DNA of 64,000 nt from Acetobacteraceae bacterium (lineage in GTDB: Bacteria > Pseudomonadota > Alphaproteobacteria > Acetobacterales > Acetobacteraceae): positions 1 to 64,000 of the forward strand of contig JALHQB010000005.1 in the NCBI GenBank assembly GCA_022842185.1, in the 5' to 3' direction. Below the pieces are notes generated by a model. The model made no database searches. It was given only the letters and a program-made list of their open reading frames with translations, and was not told the origin of the DNA. Both the position numbers and the translations under genes were made by a program. Of the stretch, positions 33,216 through 42,115 are shown in pieces (position 1 is the first letter of the stretch; every line of letters starts with the position of its first letter).

Positions 33216-34643
33216 CTACGGCAAAACCTTCCCCGGATTCATCATCCCCGCCGGATCCAGCGCCGCCTTGATGCGCTTCATCGCGTCCAGCTCCGCCCCG
33301 CCGCGCCAGGCTTCCATCATGTCGGTCTTGAGCCGCCCGATGCCATGCTCGGCGGAAAACGACCCGTCCAGGTCGCGCACCACCTCGTTCACCGTGTCCA
33401 TGATGTCGTGGCTGCGCGCCAGGAAGGCGTCGGGGTTCATGCCCTCGGGCTGTTCGAGGTTCATGTGGATGTTGCCGTCGCCCATATGCCCGAAGGGCAC
33501 CGGCCGAATGCCGGGGATCAGCGCGACGCAGGCGGCGGACGCCCGGCGGATCAGTTCGGGTACCTTCGACACCGGCACTGACACGTCGTTCTTCACGGAC
33601 GCGCCTTCCTTGCGCTGGGCCTCGGGGTGTTCTTCGCGGATGCGCCAGATCGCCTGGCGGCGGGCCTCGCTGCCGCCGATCACGGCGTCGATCACCGCGC
33701 CGTCCTCCATCGCCGCCCCCAGCACCTGTTCGGCGAGGCCCTGGAGGTCGGCATCCGCGCGGGTCGAGGCGAGATCGACCAGGATGTAGTGGTCGGCGCG
33801 TTCGGCCAGCGGCAGCGTCACGCCGGGGATGTGCCTGATGGCGAAATCGACGCCCAGGCCCGACATGTATTCGAAGGCGCGGATGGCGGTCTCATCGGCC
33901 TCGCGGAAGCGCCGGAAGACGGACAGCGCGGCGTCCTCATCCGCCACCGCGCAGAACAACACCTCATTGGCGCGCGGCTGGGCGAACAGGCGCAGGGTGG
34001 CGGCGGTGACGATGCCCAGCGTGCCTTCCGCGCCGACGAACAGGTGGCGCAGCGCGTAGCCGGTATTGTCCTTGCGCAGCCGGCGCAGCCCGTTCCAGAT
34101 CTGCCCGTCCGGCAGTACGACCTCCAGGCCGAGCATCAGTTCGCGCGCATTGCCATACCGCACGGTGGTGTTGCCGCCGGCATTGGTGGACAGCACGCCG
34201 CCGATCGTCGCCGTCCCTTCGCCGCCGAAGGACAGCGGGAACAGGGCATTGGCATCCGCTGCCGCGTCCTGGGCGGATTTGACGATCACCCCGGCCTCGG
34301 CCGTCATCGTCATGTCGAGCGGGTCGAGCGCCCGGATGCGGTTCATGCGCGCCAGCGACAGCACGACCGAACGCCCGTTGCCCTCGGGCGTCGCGCCGCC
34401 GACCATCGAGGTGTTGCCGCCCTGCGGCACGATGGCGATGCCGGCCGCCGCGCAGATCCGCACGCATGCCGCGACCTGTTCGGTCGAAGCCGGGCGCAGC
34501 ACCGCGAGCGCCGTACCGCGATACAGGCCCCGCCAGTCCGACAGCGCGGGGGCGATGTCGGCCGGGTCGGTGATCAGCCCGGCGGGGCCAAGCAGGGTGG
34601 CGAGGGCAGGGGGCAGGCCGGCGGGCAGGTTTGTGTCGGTCAT
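33216..34643 (-). CDS. FAD-binding oxidoreductase (GlcD/D-2-hydroxyacid dehydrogenase type)
   Basis: A 475-residue flavoprotein of the vanillyl-alcohol oxidase fold. The FAD-binding PCMH domain carries IVPQGGNTSMVGGATPEG and GTLGIVTAATLRLF, and the substrate domain ends with FSAEHGIGRLKTDMME and DPAGMMNPGKVLP. It matches the D-lactate/D-2-hydroxyglutarate dehydrogenase and GlcD group, which oxidise 2-hydroxyacids and pass electrons to the quinone pool or an electron-transfer flavoprotein. It stands alone, without a GlcE or GlcF partner nearby. The substrate is not evident. Confidence 0.9.
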   Translation of the reverse strand: MTDTNLPAGLPPALATLLGPAGLITDPADIAPALSDWRGLYRGTALAVLRPASTEQVAACVRICAAAGIAIVPQGGNTSMVGGATPEGNGRSVVLSLARMNRIRALDPLDMTMTAEAGVIVKSAQDAAADANALFPLSFGGEGTATIGGVLSTNAGGNTTVRYGNARELMLGLEVVLPDGQIWNGLRRLRKDNTGYALRHLFVGAEGTLGIVTAATLRLFAQPRANEVLFCAVADEDAALSVFRRFREADETAIRAFEYMSGLGVDFAIRHIPGVTLPLAERADHYILVDLASTRADADLQGLAEQVLGAAMEDGAVIDAVIGGSEARRQAIWRIREEHPEAQRKEGASVKNDVSVPVSKVPELIRRASAACVALIPGIRPVPFGHMGDGNIHMNLEQPEGMNPDAFLARSHDIMDTVNEVVRDLDGSFSAEHGIGRLKTDMMEAWRGGAELDAMKRIKAALDPAGMMNPGKVLP

Positions 34644-34683
34644 GTCGCGCGCAAATTCCGGCGAAGCCGTGCGGTGGTCAATC

Positions 34684-35007
34684 TCACCCCTTGCCGGTCA
34701 TCCGGGCAAACACCTGCCGGTCGCGGTTTTCCTGCATCAGCATCGTCAGGCTCGGGATGTTGCCCAGGCCAAGGCCCTGCGGCAGCCCGCCCTCGGGGTC
34801 CGCCTCGACCTTGCCATAGGCTTCGGAGGCCACCTTCTCCCATTTTCCCGCCGGCTTCTTGGCCTCGATGGTCACGACCGTCGCCTTGAGCAGCATCCGC
34901 ACGATCGCTTCCTTGGGGGAGGACGGCTTGGTCAGGCTGGGGTTGCCGGCAATCATCGTCCAGCCATTGGCCAGCGCCCAGGCGGTCAGCGCGTCCTTAT
35001 CCATCAT
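34684..35007 (-). CDS. Hypothetical 107-residue protein
   Basis: Start at the first of two adjacent ATGs, with AAGGA seven bases upstream. The protein is soluble, moderately basic in the middle (VVTIEAKKPAGKWEKVASEAYG), and has no recognised domain. AWALANGWTMIAGNPSLTKPS resembles a small DNA-binding-type helix but this is weak. It lies between the FAD oxidoreductase and a divergent membrane protein. Confidence 0.6.
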   Translation of the reverse strand: MMDKDALTAWALANGWTMIAGNPSLTKPSSPKEAIVRMLLKATVVTIEAKKPAGKWEKVASEAYGKVEADPEGGLPQGLGLGNIPSLTMLMQENRDRQVFARMTGKG

Positions 35008-35149
35008 CGGATCGTCCTTCGGGTATTGCCGGGCCGGTATGGGCCGTGGGGGCGGCCGCCGCAACGCCCGCGCAGTGTGACGAAACCGCCTGGAAGGGCG
35101 GGGCGATCCATGCCGTCATGGCGGGACGCCGAGGGGAAATCCGCGCTTC

Positions 35150-35707
35150 ATGCATGCAGTCTCGATCTGGCAGGTCCTGCCATTGCTTTTGCTGGTCGCC
35201 ATTCCGCTGGCCCTGGCGATCGAGGCGAGCCGCCGCGCGCGCGCCGAGCAAGGCGCGATGACGCCGGGCTTCAAGGGCTGGCTGTTTCTGCTGGCCGCGA
35301 CCCTGTGGTTCACGCCGCTGCGCGCCGCGGTCGAAATCGCCAGGATGGTCGCCCAGGATGGCGGCGTGCAGGACCATTTCCCGTGGCTGGTGCGGGCCGA
35401 TATCGCGATCTCGTGCGTCACCATCCTGCTGTCGGGCGCCTGCCTGGCGCTGATGCTGCGCCGCGCGGCGGCGTTTCGCACGCTGTTCCCGGTCCTTGCG
35501 GCGTGGCTCGTGCTGAACCTGCCGATCTCGATCCTGGTCGCGCGATTCGTGCTGGCCAGCGTTTATGGCGTGCGGATCGGCCTGGCCGAGGTCTTCGCCG
35601 CCATGACGACCGACATCGCGCCCTGGATCGGCGGGGTGGCCGCGGCGGTGGCCTGGGCGATCTACGTTCGTCGGTCGAGACGCGTGGCGATGACCTTCGT
35701 CGCCTGA
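35150..35707 (+). CDS. Small membrane protein, DUF2569-like
   Basis: A 185-residue protein with about five hydrophobic helices. The segment GFKGWLFLLAATLWFTPLRAA resembles the first conserved stretch of DUF2569 membrane proteins, whose function is unknown. The stop is five bases from the stop of the convergent chromate transporter gene. No partner genes are apparent. Confidence 0.6.
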   Translation: MHAVSIWQVLPLLLLVAIPLALAIEASRRARAEQGAMTPGFKGWLFLLAATLWFTPLRAAVEIARMVAQDGGVQDHFPWLVRADIAISCVTILLSGACLALMLRRAAAFRTLFPVLAAWLVLNLPISILVARFVLASVYGVRIGLAEVFAAMTTDIAPWIGGVAAAVAWAIYVRRSRRVAMTFVA

Positions 35708-35711
35708 CACG

Positions 35712-36236
35712 CTACAGGAAAGCGAGCCCCACCAGCGCCCCGGCCCCCAGCACCCACAGCGGCGAATAATCGGTTCGCCACACGAACACGGTCGAACAGG
35801 CGGTCAGCACCGCCGCCACCCAGCCGGTCGCTGTCCCCTGCGCCAGGATCAGCCCCGACGCCGCGATCAGCCCCACGGCGATCGGCACCAGCCCCCGTTC
35901 TGTGACCCGCAGCCAGAACCGCCCGGCCAGCCGGGTGCGCAGCCGCGAGAAGCCGAATGCGAGGAGCGAGGTCGGCAGCGTCATCGCCAGGGTCGCCGTC
36001 AGCATCCCCAGCACCCCGCCGACATGCCAGCCGAACAGCCCGACCACCAGCACATTCGGCCCCGGCGCCGCCTGGGCGAGCGCGAATCGGCGGGCGAAGT
36101 CGGCATCGGACATCCAGCCATGCACCTCGACCACCAGGCGGTGCATCTCCGGCAGCACGGCGATGCCGCCGCCCACCGAGACCAGGGAGATCGCCCCGAA
36201 GCCGAGCACCAGCTGCCAGAAGATCACCGCGCTCAT
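35712..36236 (-). CDS. Chromate transporter, C-terminal-type half (ChrA family)
   Basis: A 174-residue CHR-domain protein: GFGAISLVSVGGGIAVLPEMH and FALAQAAPGPNVLVVGLFGW match one half of ChrA, with five to six hydrophobic helices. Short CHR proteins work in pairs. Its start overlaps the stop of the preceding CHR gene by four bases, so the two halves are made together and probably form a heterodimer that exports chromate or a similar anion. Confidence 0.85.
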   Translation of the reverse strand: MSAVIFWQLVLGFGAISLVSVGGGIAVLPEMHRLVVEVHGWMSDADFARRFALAQAAPGPNVLVVGLFGWHVGGVLGMLTATLAMTLPTSLLAFGFSRLRTRLAGRFWLRVTERGLVPIAVGLIAASGLILAQGTATGWVAAVLTACSTVFVWRTDYSPLWVLGAGALVGLAFL

Positions 36237-36793
36237 TTGGCACGCAGCGCCCGCCAGGCGCCCAGAATGCCAAAGGGCGCCAGACCGAGCACGGTGTAGG
36301 GGAGCGGCACCCGGAACACCCCGGCCGCCAGCAGGGCCACCAGCCCGACCGCCAGCAGCGCCGGCGGCGGCCTGATCTTCTGGGTCATCTTGGCCGCGGT
36401 GCCCAGCACCATCCCGGCGGCGGCGGCCGCGACGCCGGCCAGCACCGCCTGGACCACCGGCACCTCCCCATAGGCGTCGTAGAACATCGCCAGCCCCGCC
36501 AGCAGGATCAGCGGCCCGCCGAACATCGCCCCGGGGGCGGCGATCGCCCCGGCGGTGCCGTGGAAACGGTCGCCGACCATGATCGCGGCATTCAGCGCAT
36601 TGGGCCCGGGCAGCACCTGCCCCAGGCCGAGGGTCTCGGCATATTCCTGGTCGGTCAGCCAGCGCTTTTCCTCGACGAGGACCCGGCGCGCCCAGGCATT
36701 GATGCCGCCGAAGCCGATCAACCCGATCCGCCCATAGGTGAGGAACAGGTCGATCAAGGTGGGGACAGGGCGCGGCGCGGGGTCTTCGGTCAT
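36233..36793 (-). CDS. Chromate transporter, N-terminal-type half (ChrA family)
   Basis: A 186-residue CHR-domain protein with LIDLFLTYGRIGLIGFGGIN and LGLGQVLPGPNALNAAIMVG, the family's paired glycine and proline-rich motifs. Together with the gene that overlaps its stop it makes up the two halves of ChrA that are fused in the long-chain members. Divergent from the Bug receptor gene at 36937, with a 143 bp promoter region between them. Confidence 0.85.
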   Translation of the reverse strand: MTEDPAPRPVPTLIDLFLTYGRIGLIGFGGINAWARRVLVEEKRWLTDQEYAETLGLGQVLPGPNALNAAIMVGDRFHGTAGAIAAPGAMFGGPLILLAGLAMFYDAYGEVPVVQAVLAGVAAAAAGMVLGTAAKMTQKIRPPPALLAVGLVALLAAGVFRVPLPYTVLGLAPFGILGAWRALRAK

Positions 36794-36936
36794 GCCCGCA
36801 CAAGGGACAGCGGCGCGCGCCCCGGATCAATCCCCCCGCGGCGCAGATGGACCATGCTTCACCTTCGGCCGGGATGCGATTAGATCGGCGCGCCAGCCGC
36901 CGGCAGCACCCGGCCCAACCGCAAAGGCATTCACCC

Positions 36937-37905
36937 ATGACCACCCGCCGGACACTGATCGGTGCCGTCCCCGCCCTGATGGCGCTGCCCGCCGCCGCAC
37001 AGGACGCGGCTTTCCCCAACCGCCCGATCCGCATCCTGCTGGCCTTTGCGCCGGGCGGCGGGACGGATCTGATCGCGCGCACCGTCGCGGCGTCGATGCA
37101 GGGCGTGCTCGGGCAGCCGGTCGTGGTGGAAAACCGGCCCGGCGCCGGCGGCAACATCGCCACCGAGGCCGCGGCCACCGCCCGCCCCGATGGCTACACG
37201 ATCCTGATGGGCAATCACGGCCCGATGAGCGTGAACGTCCACCTGTTCCGCAACATGCGGGTCAATCCCGAAACGGCGCTGGAACCGATCGGCCTGGTCG
37301 CCGATGCGCCGCTGGTTGTGGTGGTCGGGCCGAAATCCAAGGCCCAGACCCTGCCGGAATTGCTGGCGGAGATCCGCGCGGCCAACGGGCAGTCCACCTA
37401 CGCCTCGGCGTCCAATGGCTCGGCCAGCCACCTCGCCGCGGCGCTGATGCTGCAGATGGCCGGATTGCGTGCCGAACACGTCCCGTTCCGCGGCGCCGCC
37501 CCGGCGCTGACGGATGTCGTCGCCGGGCACCTGGACTTCATGATCACGACGCTGCCTTCGGTCGTGGGGCTGATCAATGGCGGGCAGGTCCGCCCGCTGG
37601 CGGTGACCGGCGAGGCGCGCATGTCCGTTCTGCCCAACGTGCCGACCGTGGCCGACACCATCCCTGGCTATAAGGCGACTGCCTGGTACGGGCTGCTGGT
37701 GCCGCGCGGCACGCCGGCCGATGTGAAGGCCAAGCTGTTCTCCGCGATGCGCCAGGCGCTGACCAATGAGGACGTGATCCGCCGCCTGCGCGACGAAGGC
37801 GCCGAACCGTCCAGCATGGATGGCGCCGGCTTCGCGGAGCTGATCCGCTGGGAACGCGAACGCTGGGCTACGGTGATCCAGCAGGCGAACATCACAGTCG
37901 ATTAG
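36937..37905 (+). CDS. Bug-family tripartite tricarboxylate transporter substrate-binding protein
   Basis: A 322-residue periplasmic receptor. The signal peptide (TTRRTLIGAVPALMALPAAAQ) is followed by FPNRPIRILLAFAPGGGTD and VENRPGAGGNIATEAAATARPDG, hallmark blocks of Bug proteins, and VLPNVPTVADTIPGYKATAW near the end. A second receptor of the family lies at 7417. Neither has transporter membrane genes next to it. Ligand unknown. Confidence 0.92.
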   Translation: MTTRRTLIGAVPALMALPAAAQDAAFPNRPIRILLAFAPGGGTDLIARTVAASMQGVLGQPVVVENRPGAGGNIATEAAATARPDGYTILMGNHGPMSVNVHLFRNMRVNPETALEPIGLVADAPLVVVVGPKSKAQTLPELLAEIRAANGQSTYASASNGSASHLAAALMLQMAGLRAEHVPFRGAAPALTDVVAGHLDFMITTLPSVVGLINGGQVRPLAVTGEARMSVLPNVPTVADTIPGYKATAWYGLLVPRGTPADVKAKLFSAMRQALTNEDVIRRLRDEGAEPSSMDGAGFAELIRWERERWATVIQQANITVD

Positions 37906-38252
37906 AGCAGATCGCGCCTGACTGGCCTCAGTCAGGCGCTGGAAGATGCTCGATCAAACAAGGGGTTGGAACGTTCTGCGCCGGTATTGTCCGGCGCAGG
38001 ATGCTCCAGTCTCAGCGGGGCGGCTAAGGCGCGGCATCCGCGGCGCTGGCCCGGGTGTGTCGTGGCGGCTACAGCCGAGGCGGGCGGGTCGCCCCTTGAC
38101 CGGCCCCGGCCGGAACGCCTAGGCCCCGTGGCGCTTCCATGATAATCGCCGGGCTCCGCGGGGCCTGGCGCGCGAGTCCGGCCGGCACCGGTTGGAATCA
38201 CATTCGGCATTTCGCCCGGGTCAGGCCCGGCAGAACGGAGAGAGTAAACGCG
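37906..38252 (+). other. Gene-free stretch upstream of acpP
   Basis: No gene is seen. It contains the R2 hairpin at 37914-37939, a second hairpin at 37977-37998 (TGCGCCGG, CCGGCGCA, loop of six), and GC-rich sequence. A TTGACC at 38096 followed 18 bases later by TAGGCC is the nearest thing to a promoter for acpP, but the -10 is poor. Confidence 0.4.
37914..37939 (+). repeat. R2-family hairpin, best copy
   Basis: GCGCCTGACTG and CAGTCAGGCGC form a perfect 11 bp stem with a 4 nt loop, nine bases after the Bug receptor stop codon. Followed by GCTCGATCAAACAAGG, which is shared in reverse at 6279-6345. It could act as a terminator. Confidence 0.65.
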
Positions 38253-38492
38253 ATGAGCGACACCGCCGAGAAGGTGAAGAAGATCGTCGTCGAGCACCTC
38301 GGCGTCGAGGAGGTGAAGGTCACCCCCGAGGCGTCCTTCATCGACGATTTGGGCGCCGACAGCCTCGACACGGTCGAACTGGTCATGGCCTTCGAGGAAG
38401 CCTTCGGCGTCGAGATTCCCGACGACGCGGCCGAGAAGATCACGACCGTGAAGGACGCGATCGACTACATTGAGAAGCAGAAGGGCGCGTAA
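38253..38492 (+). CDS. acpP: Acyl carrier protein
   Basis: A 79-residue, very acidic carrier protein. [20 protein letters not shown] holds Ser37, the site that receives the 4'-phosphopantetheine arm. It carries growing acyl chains for the fatty-acid synthase, and its partner ketosynthase gene fabF follows directly. ACGGAGAG lies upstream of the ATG. Two hairpins in the 184 bp gap to fabF may keep acpP expression higher than that of fabF, as expected for such an abundant protein. Confidence 0.97.
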   Translation: MSDTAEKVKKIVVEHLGVEEVKVTPEASFIDDLGADSLDTVELVMAFEEAFGVEIPDDAAEKITTVKDAIDYIEKQKGA

Positions 38493-38524
38493 TACCTCCG
38501 GCCATTAGCCGTAGCCGGTGGTAT
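38492..38524 (+). terminator. Hairpin directly after acpP
   Basis: ATACCTCCGGC and GCCGGTGGTAT form 11-base arms with one central T-T mismatch and an 11 nt loop, starting in the acpP stop codon. No T-run follows, so it may protect the mRNA end or attenuate rather than fully terminate. Confidence 0.55.
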
Positions 38525-38612
38525 CCGCCCCGTTCTGACCCTCAGACGCCGGGCGCAAACCTCCGGTTCGCTTGGCTTCGCCGGACGACCGGCGCGCCGC
38601 ATCCGCGGCGTC

Positions 38613-38635
38613 GGCATGAGCGAAAACCTCATGCC
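38613..38635 (+). promoter_or_regulatory. Hairpin 40 bases upstream of fabF
   Basis: GGCATGAG and CTCATGCC form a perfect 8 bp stem with a CGAAAAC loop. It lies between acpP and fabF and could be a second attenuator, an RNA processing site or an operator. Confidence 0.4.
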
Positions 38636-38676
38636 GTTGGTATAACGCCCAAAGACTGACCCGGGGGGTAGAGCTG

Positions 38677-39960
38677 GTGTTCCAGAACGGTTTCTCGCCG
38701 CGACGCGTTGTCGTGACCGGCATGGGCATCGCCTGCCCGCTAGGACTTGGTGTCGAGAATGTGTGGAAGCGGATGCTGGCCGGCGAATCCGGCATCGGCA
38801 GCATCCAATCCTTCGATGTCGCTACGCTGCCCGCGAAGATCGCCGGCCAGATCCCGGTCGGCGTGAAGGCGGATGGCAAGCTCGACATCAACGAATGGAT
38901 CCCGATCAAGGATCAGAAGAAGATGGATCGCTTCATCCAGTTCGCGCTCGTCGCGGCTGCCGAAGCGGTCGAGGATTCCGGCTGGGTGCCGCCCACCGAG
39001 GAAGCCCGCTGCCGCACCGGGGTGATGATCGGTTCGGGCATTGGCGGGCTGGAGACGATCCACGAAGCGGCGCAGCTCGCCGTCAGCGGCAAGTCCAAGC
39101 GCATCTCGCCCTTCTTCATTCCCTCGGCGCTGATCAACCTCGCCTCCGGCCAGGTCTCGATCAAATACGGCTTCAAGGGTCCAAACCATTCGGTCGTCAC
39201 GGCCTGCGCCACCGGTGTCCATGCCCTGGGTGACGCGGCGCGGCTGATCTCCCTGGGCGATGCCGAGGTGATGGTCGCGGGCGGTGCCGAAGCGGCGGTG
39301 TGCGAACTCGGCGTGGCCGGCTTCTGCGCGGCGCGCGCGCTGTCCACTGCCTTCAACGACACCCCCGCCGCGGCGTCCCGCCCATGGGACGAAGGCCGCG
39401 ACGGCTTCGTCATGGGTGAAGGCGCCGGCGTCGTGGTGCTCGAGGAACTCGAACACGCCAAGGCGCGCGGTGCGAAGATCTATGCGGAGGTGATCGGCTA
39501 CGGCATGTCCGGCGACGCCTATCACATCACCGCACCGGCCGAGGGCCATGAAGGCGCCTTCCGTGCCATGAGGGCGGCGCTGGCTTCGGCGAACATCACG
39601 CCGGCCGACATCCAGTACGTCAACGCGCACGGCACCTCGACGCCGCTCGGCGACGACCTGGAACTCGAAGCGGTGGAACGGCTGTTCGGCGACGATGCGC
39701 GCGGCGTGGCGATGTCCTCGACCAAGTCGGCGATCGGGCATCTGCTGGGTGCCGCGGGCGCGGTGGAAGGGATCTTCTCGATCCTGGCGATCCGCGACAA
39801 CGTCGCACCGCCGACGCTGAACCTGGAACAGCCGTCGCGGGAGAGCGTCATCGACCGCGTCGCGCTGCAGGCGCAGCCGCGCAAGATCGACGTGGCGCTG
39901 TCCAATTCCTTCGGCTTCGGCGGCACCAACGCATCGATCGTCTTTCGCGCGGCGCCGTGA
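38677..39960 (+). CDS. fabF: Beta-ketoacyl-ACP synthase II
   Basis: A 427-residue Fab[25 protein letters not shown] starts the fold, [13 protein letters not shown] holds the nucleophilic Cys, HGTSTPLGD and [16 protein letters not shown] supply the two His residues, and [14 protein letters not shown] the C-terminal loop. It extends acyl-ACP with malonyl-ACP, using the ACP encoded just upstream. GTG start; the run GGGGGGTAGAG precedes it. R1 copy 4 lies between this gene and mltG. Confidence 0.96.
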   Translation: MFQNGFSPRRVVVTGMGIACPLGLGVENVWKRMLAGESGIGSIQSFDVATLPAKIAGQIPVGVKADGKLDINEWIPIKDQKKMDRFIQFALVAAAEAVEDSGWVPPTEEARCRTGVMIGSGIGGLETIHEAAQLAVSGKSKRISPFFIPSALINLASGQVSIKYGFKGPNHSVVTACATGVHALGDAARLISLGDAEVMVAGGAEAAVCELGVAGFCAARALSTAFNDTPAAASRPWDEGRDGFVMGEGAGVVVLEELEHAKARGAKIYAEVIGYGMSGDAYHITAPAEGHEGAFRAMRAALASANITPADIQYVNAHGTSTPLGDDLELEAVERLFGDDARGVAMSSTKSAIGHLLGAAGAVEGIFSILAIRDNVAPPTLNLEQPSRESVIDRVALQAQPRKIDVALSNSFGFGGTNASIVFRAAP

Positions 39961-40266
39961 AGGGCTGACCTTGGCATGGTGGCGCCGCATATTCGCGCGG
40001 CGTGCCTTCGCCCGGATTTTGACATCCGGTGGGCTTCGCGCGCGGCGCGGCATCTCGGAGAGGGGCGCCGCGCCTCTCCGAACCTCACCCCGCCAAAGGC
40101 TTAAGGCCTTTGGAAACCTCCATTCTGGTACCGATCCGGCAAGGGCATCATTGTCCCTGGCACAAGGCGCCAGAAACCCGCGGTCCAGGAGGCCGTTGCC
40201 TCCTGGCGGGGTGGCTTGGAGGGGCAGCGCCCCTCCAATCTCCCCCACCCCTGGCGGAACACCACC
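39961..40266. other. Gene-free stretch between fabF and mltG
   Basis: About 96 nt after fabF, then R1 copy 4, then a 29 nt leader before mltG. No gene or clear promoter is seen. Confidence 0.6.
40057..40237 (-). repeat. R1 interspersed hairpin element, copy 4
   Basis: Reverse orientation to copy 1 and the shortest copy (181 bp), because the interior is reduced. H4 (GGAGAGGGGCG, CGCCTCTCC), H3 with CTTAA centre, the CCGCGGTCC block, H2 and H1. In H2 the arms read CCAGGAGGC and GCCTCCTGG, differing from copies 1-3 on both sides in matching fashion. The H4 end faces the fabF stop codon. Confidence 0.85.
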
Positions 40267-41289
40267 ATGCGCACCCGCCTTCTCATCCTGATCTTCCTGC
40301 TGGTCCTGCTCCTGGCGGGTGGCATCGGCGCATCGGCCGCCTGGCGCGCCTATACGCGCCCCGGCCCGCTGACCGAGACCGTTCAGATCGTCATCCCCCG
40401 CGGCGGCACCGAACGCATCGCCGCCACGTTGTACGACCGCGGCGTGATCCGTGATGCGCGGACCTTCGCCGCCGCCGCGTGGCTGACGCGCGATGCCGGG
40501 CCGCTGCGCGCCGCCGAATTCGCCTTCCCCCCCGCCGCCCCGCTGTCCGAGGTGCTGCGCATCCTGCGCGACGGGCGCCCGGTGCAGCGCCGGCTGACCA
40601 TCGCCGAGGGCCTCACCGCCCACCAGATCCGCGCCTTGCTCGAACGCACCGAGGGCCTGACCGGCGACATGCCCGCCTTCGACGAAGGCGCGCTGCTGCC
40701 CGAGACCTACGCCTTCGAATGGGGCGAGGCGCGCGCGGCGATCATTCGCCGCGCCGATGCCGCGCTGGATCGCGCCTTGTCCGAGGCCTGGGCCGACCGA
40801 GCGCCGGACCTGCCACTGGCGACCCCGCGCGATGCGCTGATCCTGGCGTCGATCGTGGAACGCGAGACCGGTTCGCCGGAGGAACGCGCGCGCGTCGCCG
40901 GTGTCTTCGTCAATCGGCTGCGGCGGGGCATGCCGCTGCAATCCGACCCGACGGTTGCCTATGCCGCGACCGCCGGGGCGCCGATGGACCGGCCGATCAG
41001 CCGGGCGGATCTCGACCGCGACCATCCATTCAACACCTACCGCATCCGCAGCCTGCCGCCCGGGCCGATCGCCAGCCCCGGCCGCGCGGCAATCATCGCG
41101 ACGCTGCGCCCGGAGGCGAACGACTTCCTGTACTTCGTCGCCGATGGCACCGGCGGCCATGCCTTCGCCCGCACGCTCGATGAGCACAACCGCAATGTGG
41201 CGCGGTGGCGGGAGATCGAGCGCGGCGGCGCGGCTACTCCGGCGCCGGCAGCACGCTCTCCGTCCGCCCCATCAGGCGGTAGGCGATAA
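40267..41289 (+). CDS. mltG: Endolytic murein transglycosylase MltG
   Basis: A 340-residue YceG/MltG protein. One N-terminal membrane helix (RLLILIFLLVLLLAGGI) anchors the LysM-like and catalytic parts in the periplasm. LILASIVERETGSPEERARV contains the catalytic Glu198, and VFVNRLRRGMPLQSDPTVAY follows. It cuts nascent glycan strands and so sets their length. The final 20 residues, a Pro/Ala/Ser tail, are encoded by DNA that also carries the 3' end of the convergent ydcF gene (56 bp overlap), so the tail may be recent or dispensable. Confidence 0.93.
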   Translation: MRTRLLILIFLLVLLLAGGIGASAAWRAYTRPGPLTETVQIVIPRGGTERIAATLYDRGVIRDARTFAAAAWLTRDAGPLRAAEFAFPPAAPLSEVLRILRDGRPVQRRLTIAEGLTAHQIRALLERTEGLTGDMPAFDEGALLPETYAFEWGEARAAIIRRADAALDRALSEAWADRAPDLPLATPRDALILASIVERETGSPEERARVAGVFVNRLRRGMPLQSDPTVAYAATAGAPMDRPISRADLDRDHPFNTYRIRSLPPGPIASPGRAAIIATLRPEANDFLYFVADGTGGHAFARTLDEHNRNVARWREIERGGAATPAPAARSPSAPSGGRR

Positions 41290-42037
41290 GCCCCATCCAT
41301 TCGCGGATCGCCCATTCGAACTGGCCGAGTCGTTCGGGGAAGGGGGCATCGTACCAGGCGGCCCAGGAATGGCCGGTGCGGTAGTTCACCGGCCACGGCA
41401 CAATGCCGCGCCAGCCTGCCGCGCGGAACACACCGACTGACCGCGGCATGTGCGACGCCGAGGTGACCAGCAGCCAGACCTCGCCGGGCTTGGGCTGCAC
41501 CAGGTTGTAGGTCAGCACGGCGTTTTCATGCGTGTTGCGCGCCCGGTCCTCATAGATCACGCGGTCCTGCGGCACGCCCATGGCCGTCCACAGGCGGCGC
41601 GCGACATCGGCCTCGGTCAGCCCGCCATGCACGAAGGACCCCTGGCCGCCGGTGAAGACGATGCGGGCGTTGGGATACCGATTGGCGAGGATCACGCCCT
41701 CGGTCATGCGTTCCGCCGCACCGTTGAGGGAGGGGATGCCGCGCGCCTCGGTGAGGTTCTGATCGACCGCGCCGCCGAGCACGATGACCCCATCCACATG
41801 CGCCGGCGCCGCCGCCGGACGTGGGAAGCGATCTTCGAGCGGCAGCAGCAGCCACTGGTTCACCGGCGTGACCACAAGCATGGCGAAGAAGCCGAGGCTC
41901 ATCAGAACCAGCCAGCGTCCGGACCGCCGCCCGCGCCAGACCAGGACCAGGCCGATGAAGCCGATGATCAGCGCGAAATGGCCCGGCCGAGCCGGAAACC
42001 AGAGGATTTTCGACAGGGCAAACAGGACGTCGTTCAT
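41234..42037 (-). CDS. ydcF: YdcF family (DUF218) membrane-associated protein
   Basis: A 267-residue DUF218 protein. Two N-terminal hydrophobic helices (FALIIGFIGLVLVW; LVLMSLGFFAMLVV) precede the DUF218 domain with VDGVIVLGGAVDQ, AERMTEGVILANRYPNARIV, FTGGQGSF and LVTSASHMPRSVGVFRAAGW. The longer YdcF/ElyC members affect cell-envelope polysaccharide metabolism; the reaction is unknown. Its last 56 bases overlap the 3' end of mltG on the other strand. An ATG 12 bases upstream of the chosen start is also possible. Confidence 0.88.
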   Translation of the reverse strand: MNDVLFALSKILWFPARPGHFALIIGFIGLVLVWRGRRSGRWLVLMSLGFFAMLVVTPVNQWLLLPLEDRFPRPAAAPAHVDGVIVLGGAVDQNLTEARGIPSLNGAAERMTEGVILANRYPNARIVFTGGQGSFVHGGLTEADVARRLWTAMGVPQDRVIYEDRARNTHENAVLTYNLVQPKPGEVWLLVTSASHMPRSVGVFRAAGWRGIVPWPVNYRTGHSWAAWYDAPFPERLGQFEWAIREWMGLIAYRLMGRTESVLPAPE

Positions 42038-42115
42038 GTCCGCGCGCATAGCATGTTCGCGGCGGGCGCGCTCTTCCGCGCGTTCTTTCGCGCCGGCATA
42101 ATCTTGGCGGAACGC

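Noticed and set aside
38096-38124. Possible sigma-70 promoter for acpP (TTGACC, 18 nt, TAGGCC)
   Set aside because: The -10 box is a poor match and the region is too GC-rich to judge.
38740-41187. An 815-codon open frame on the minus strand
   Set aside because: It is antisense to fabF, R1 copy 4 and mltG; shadow frame.
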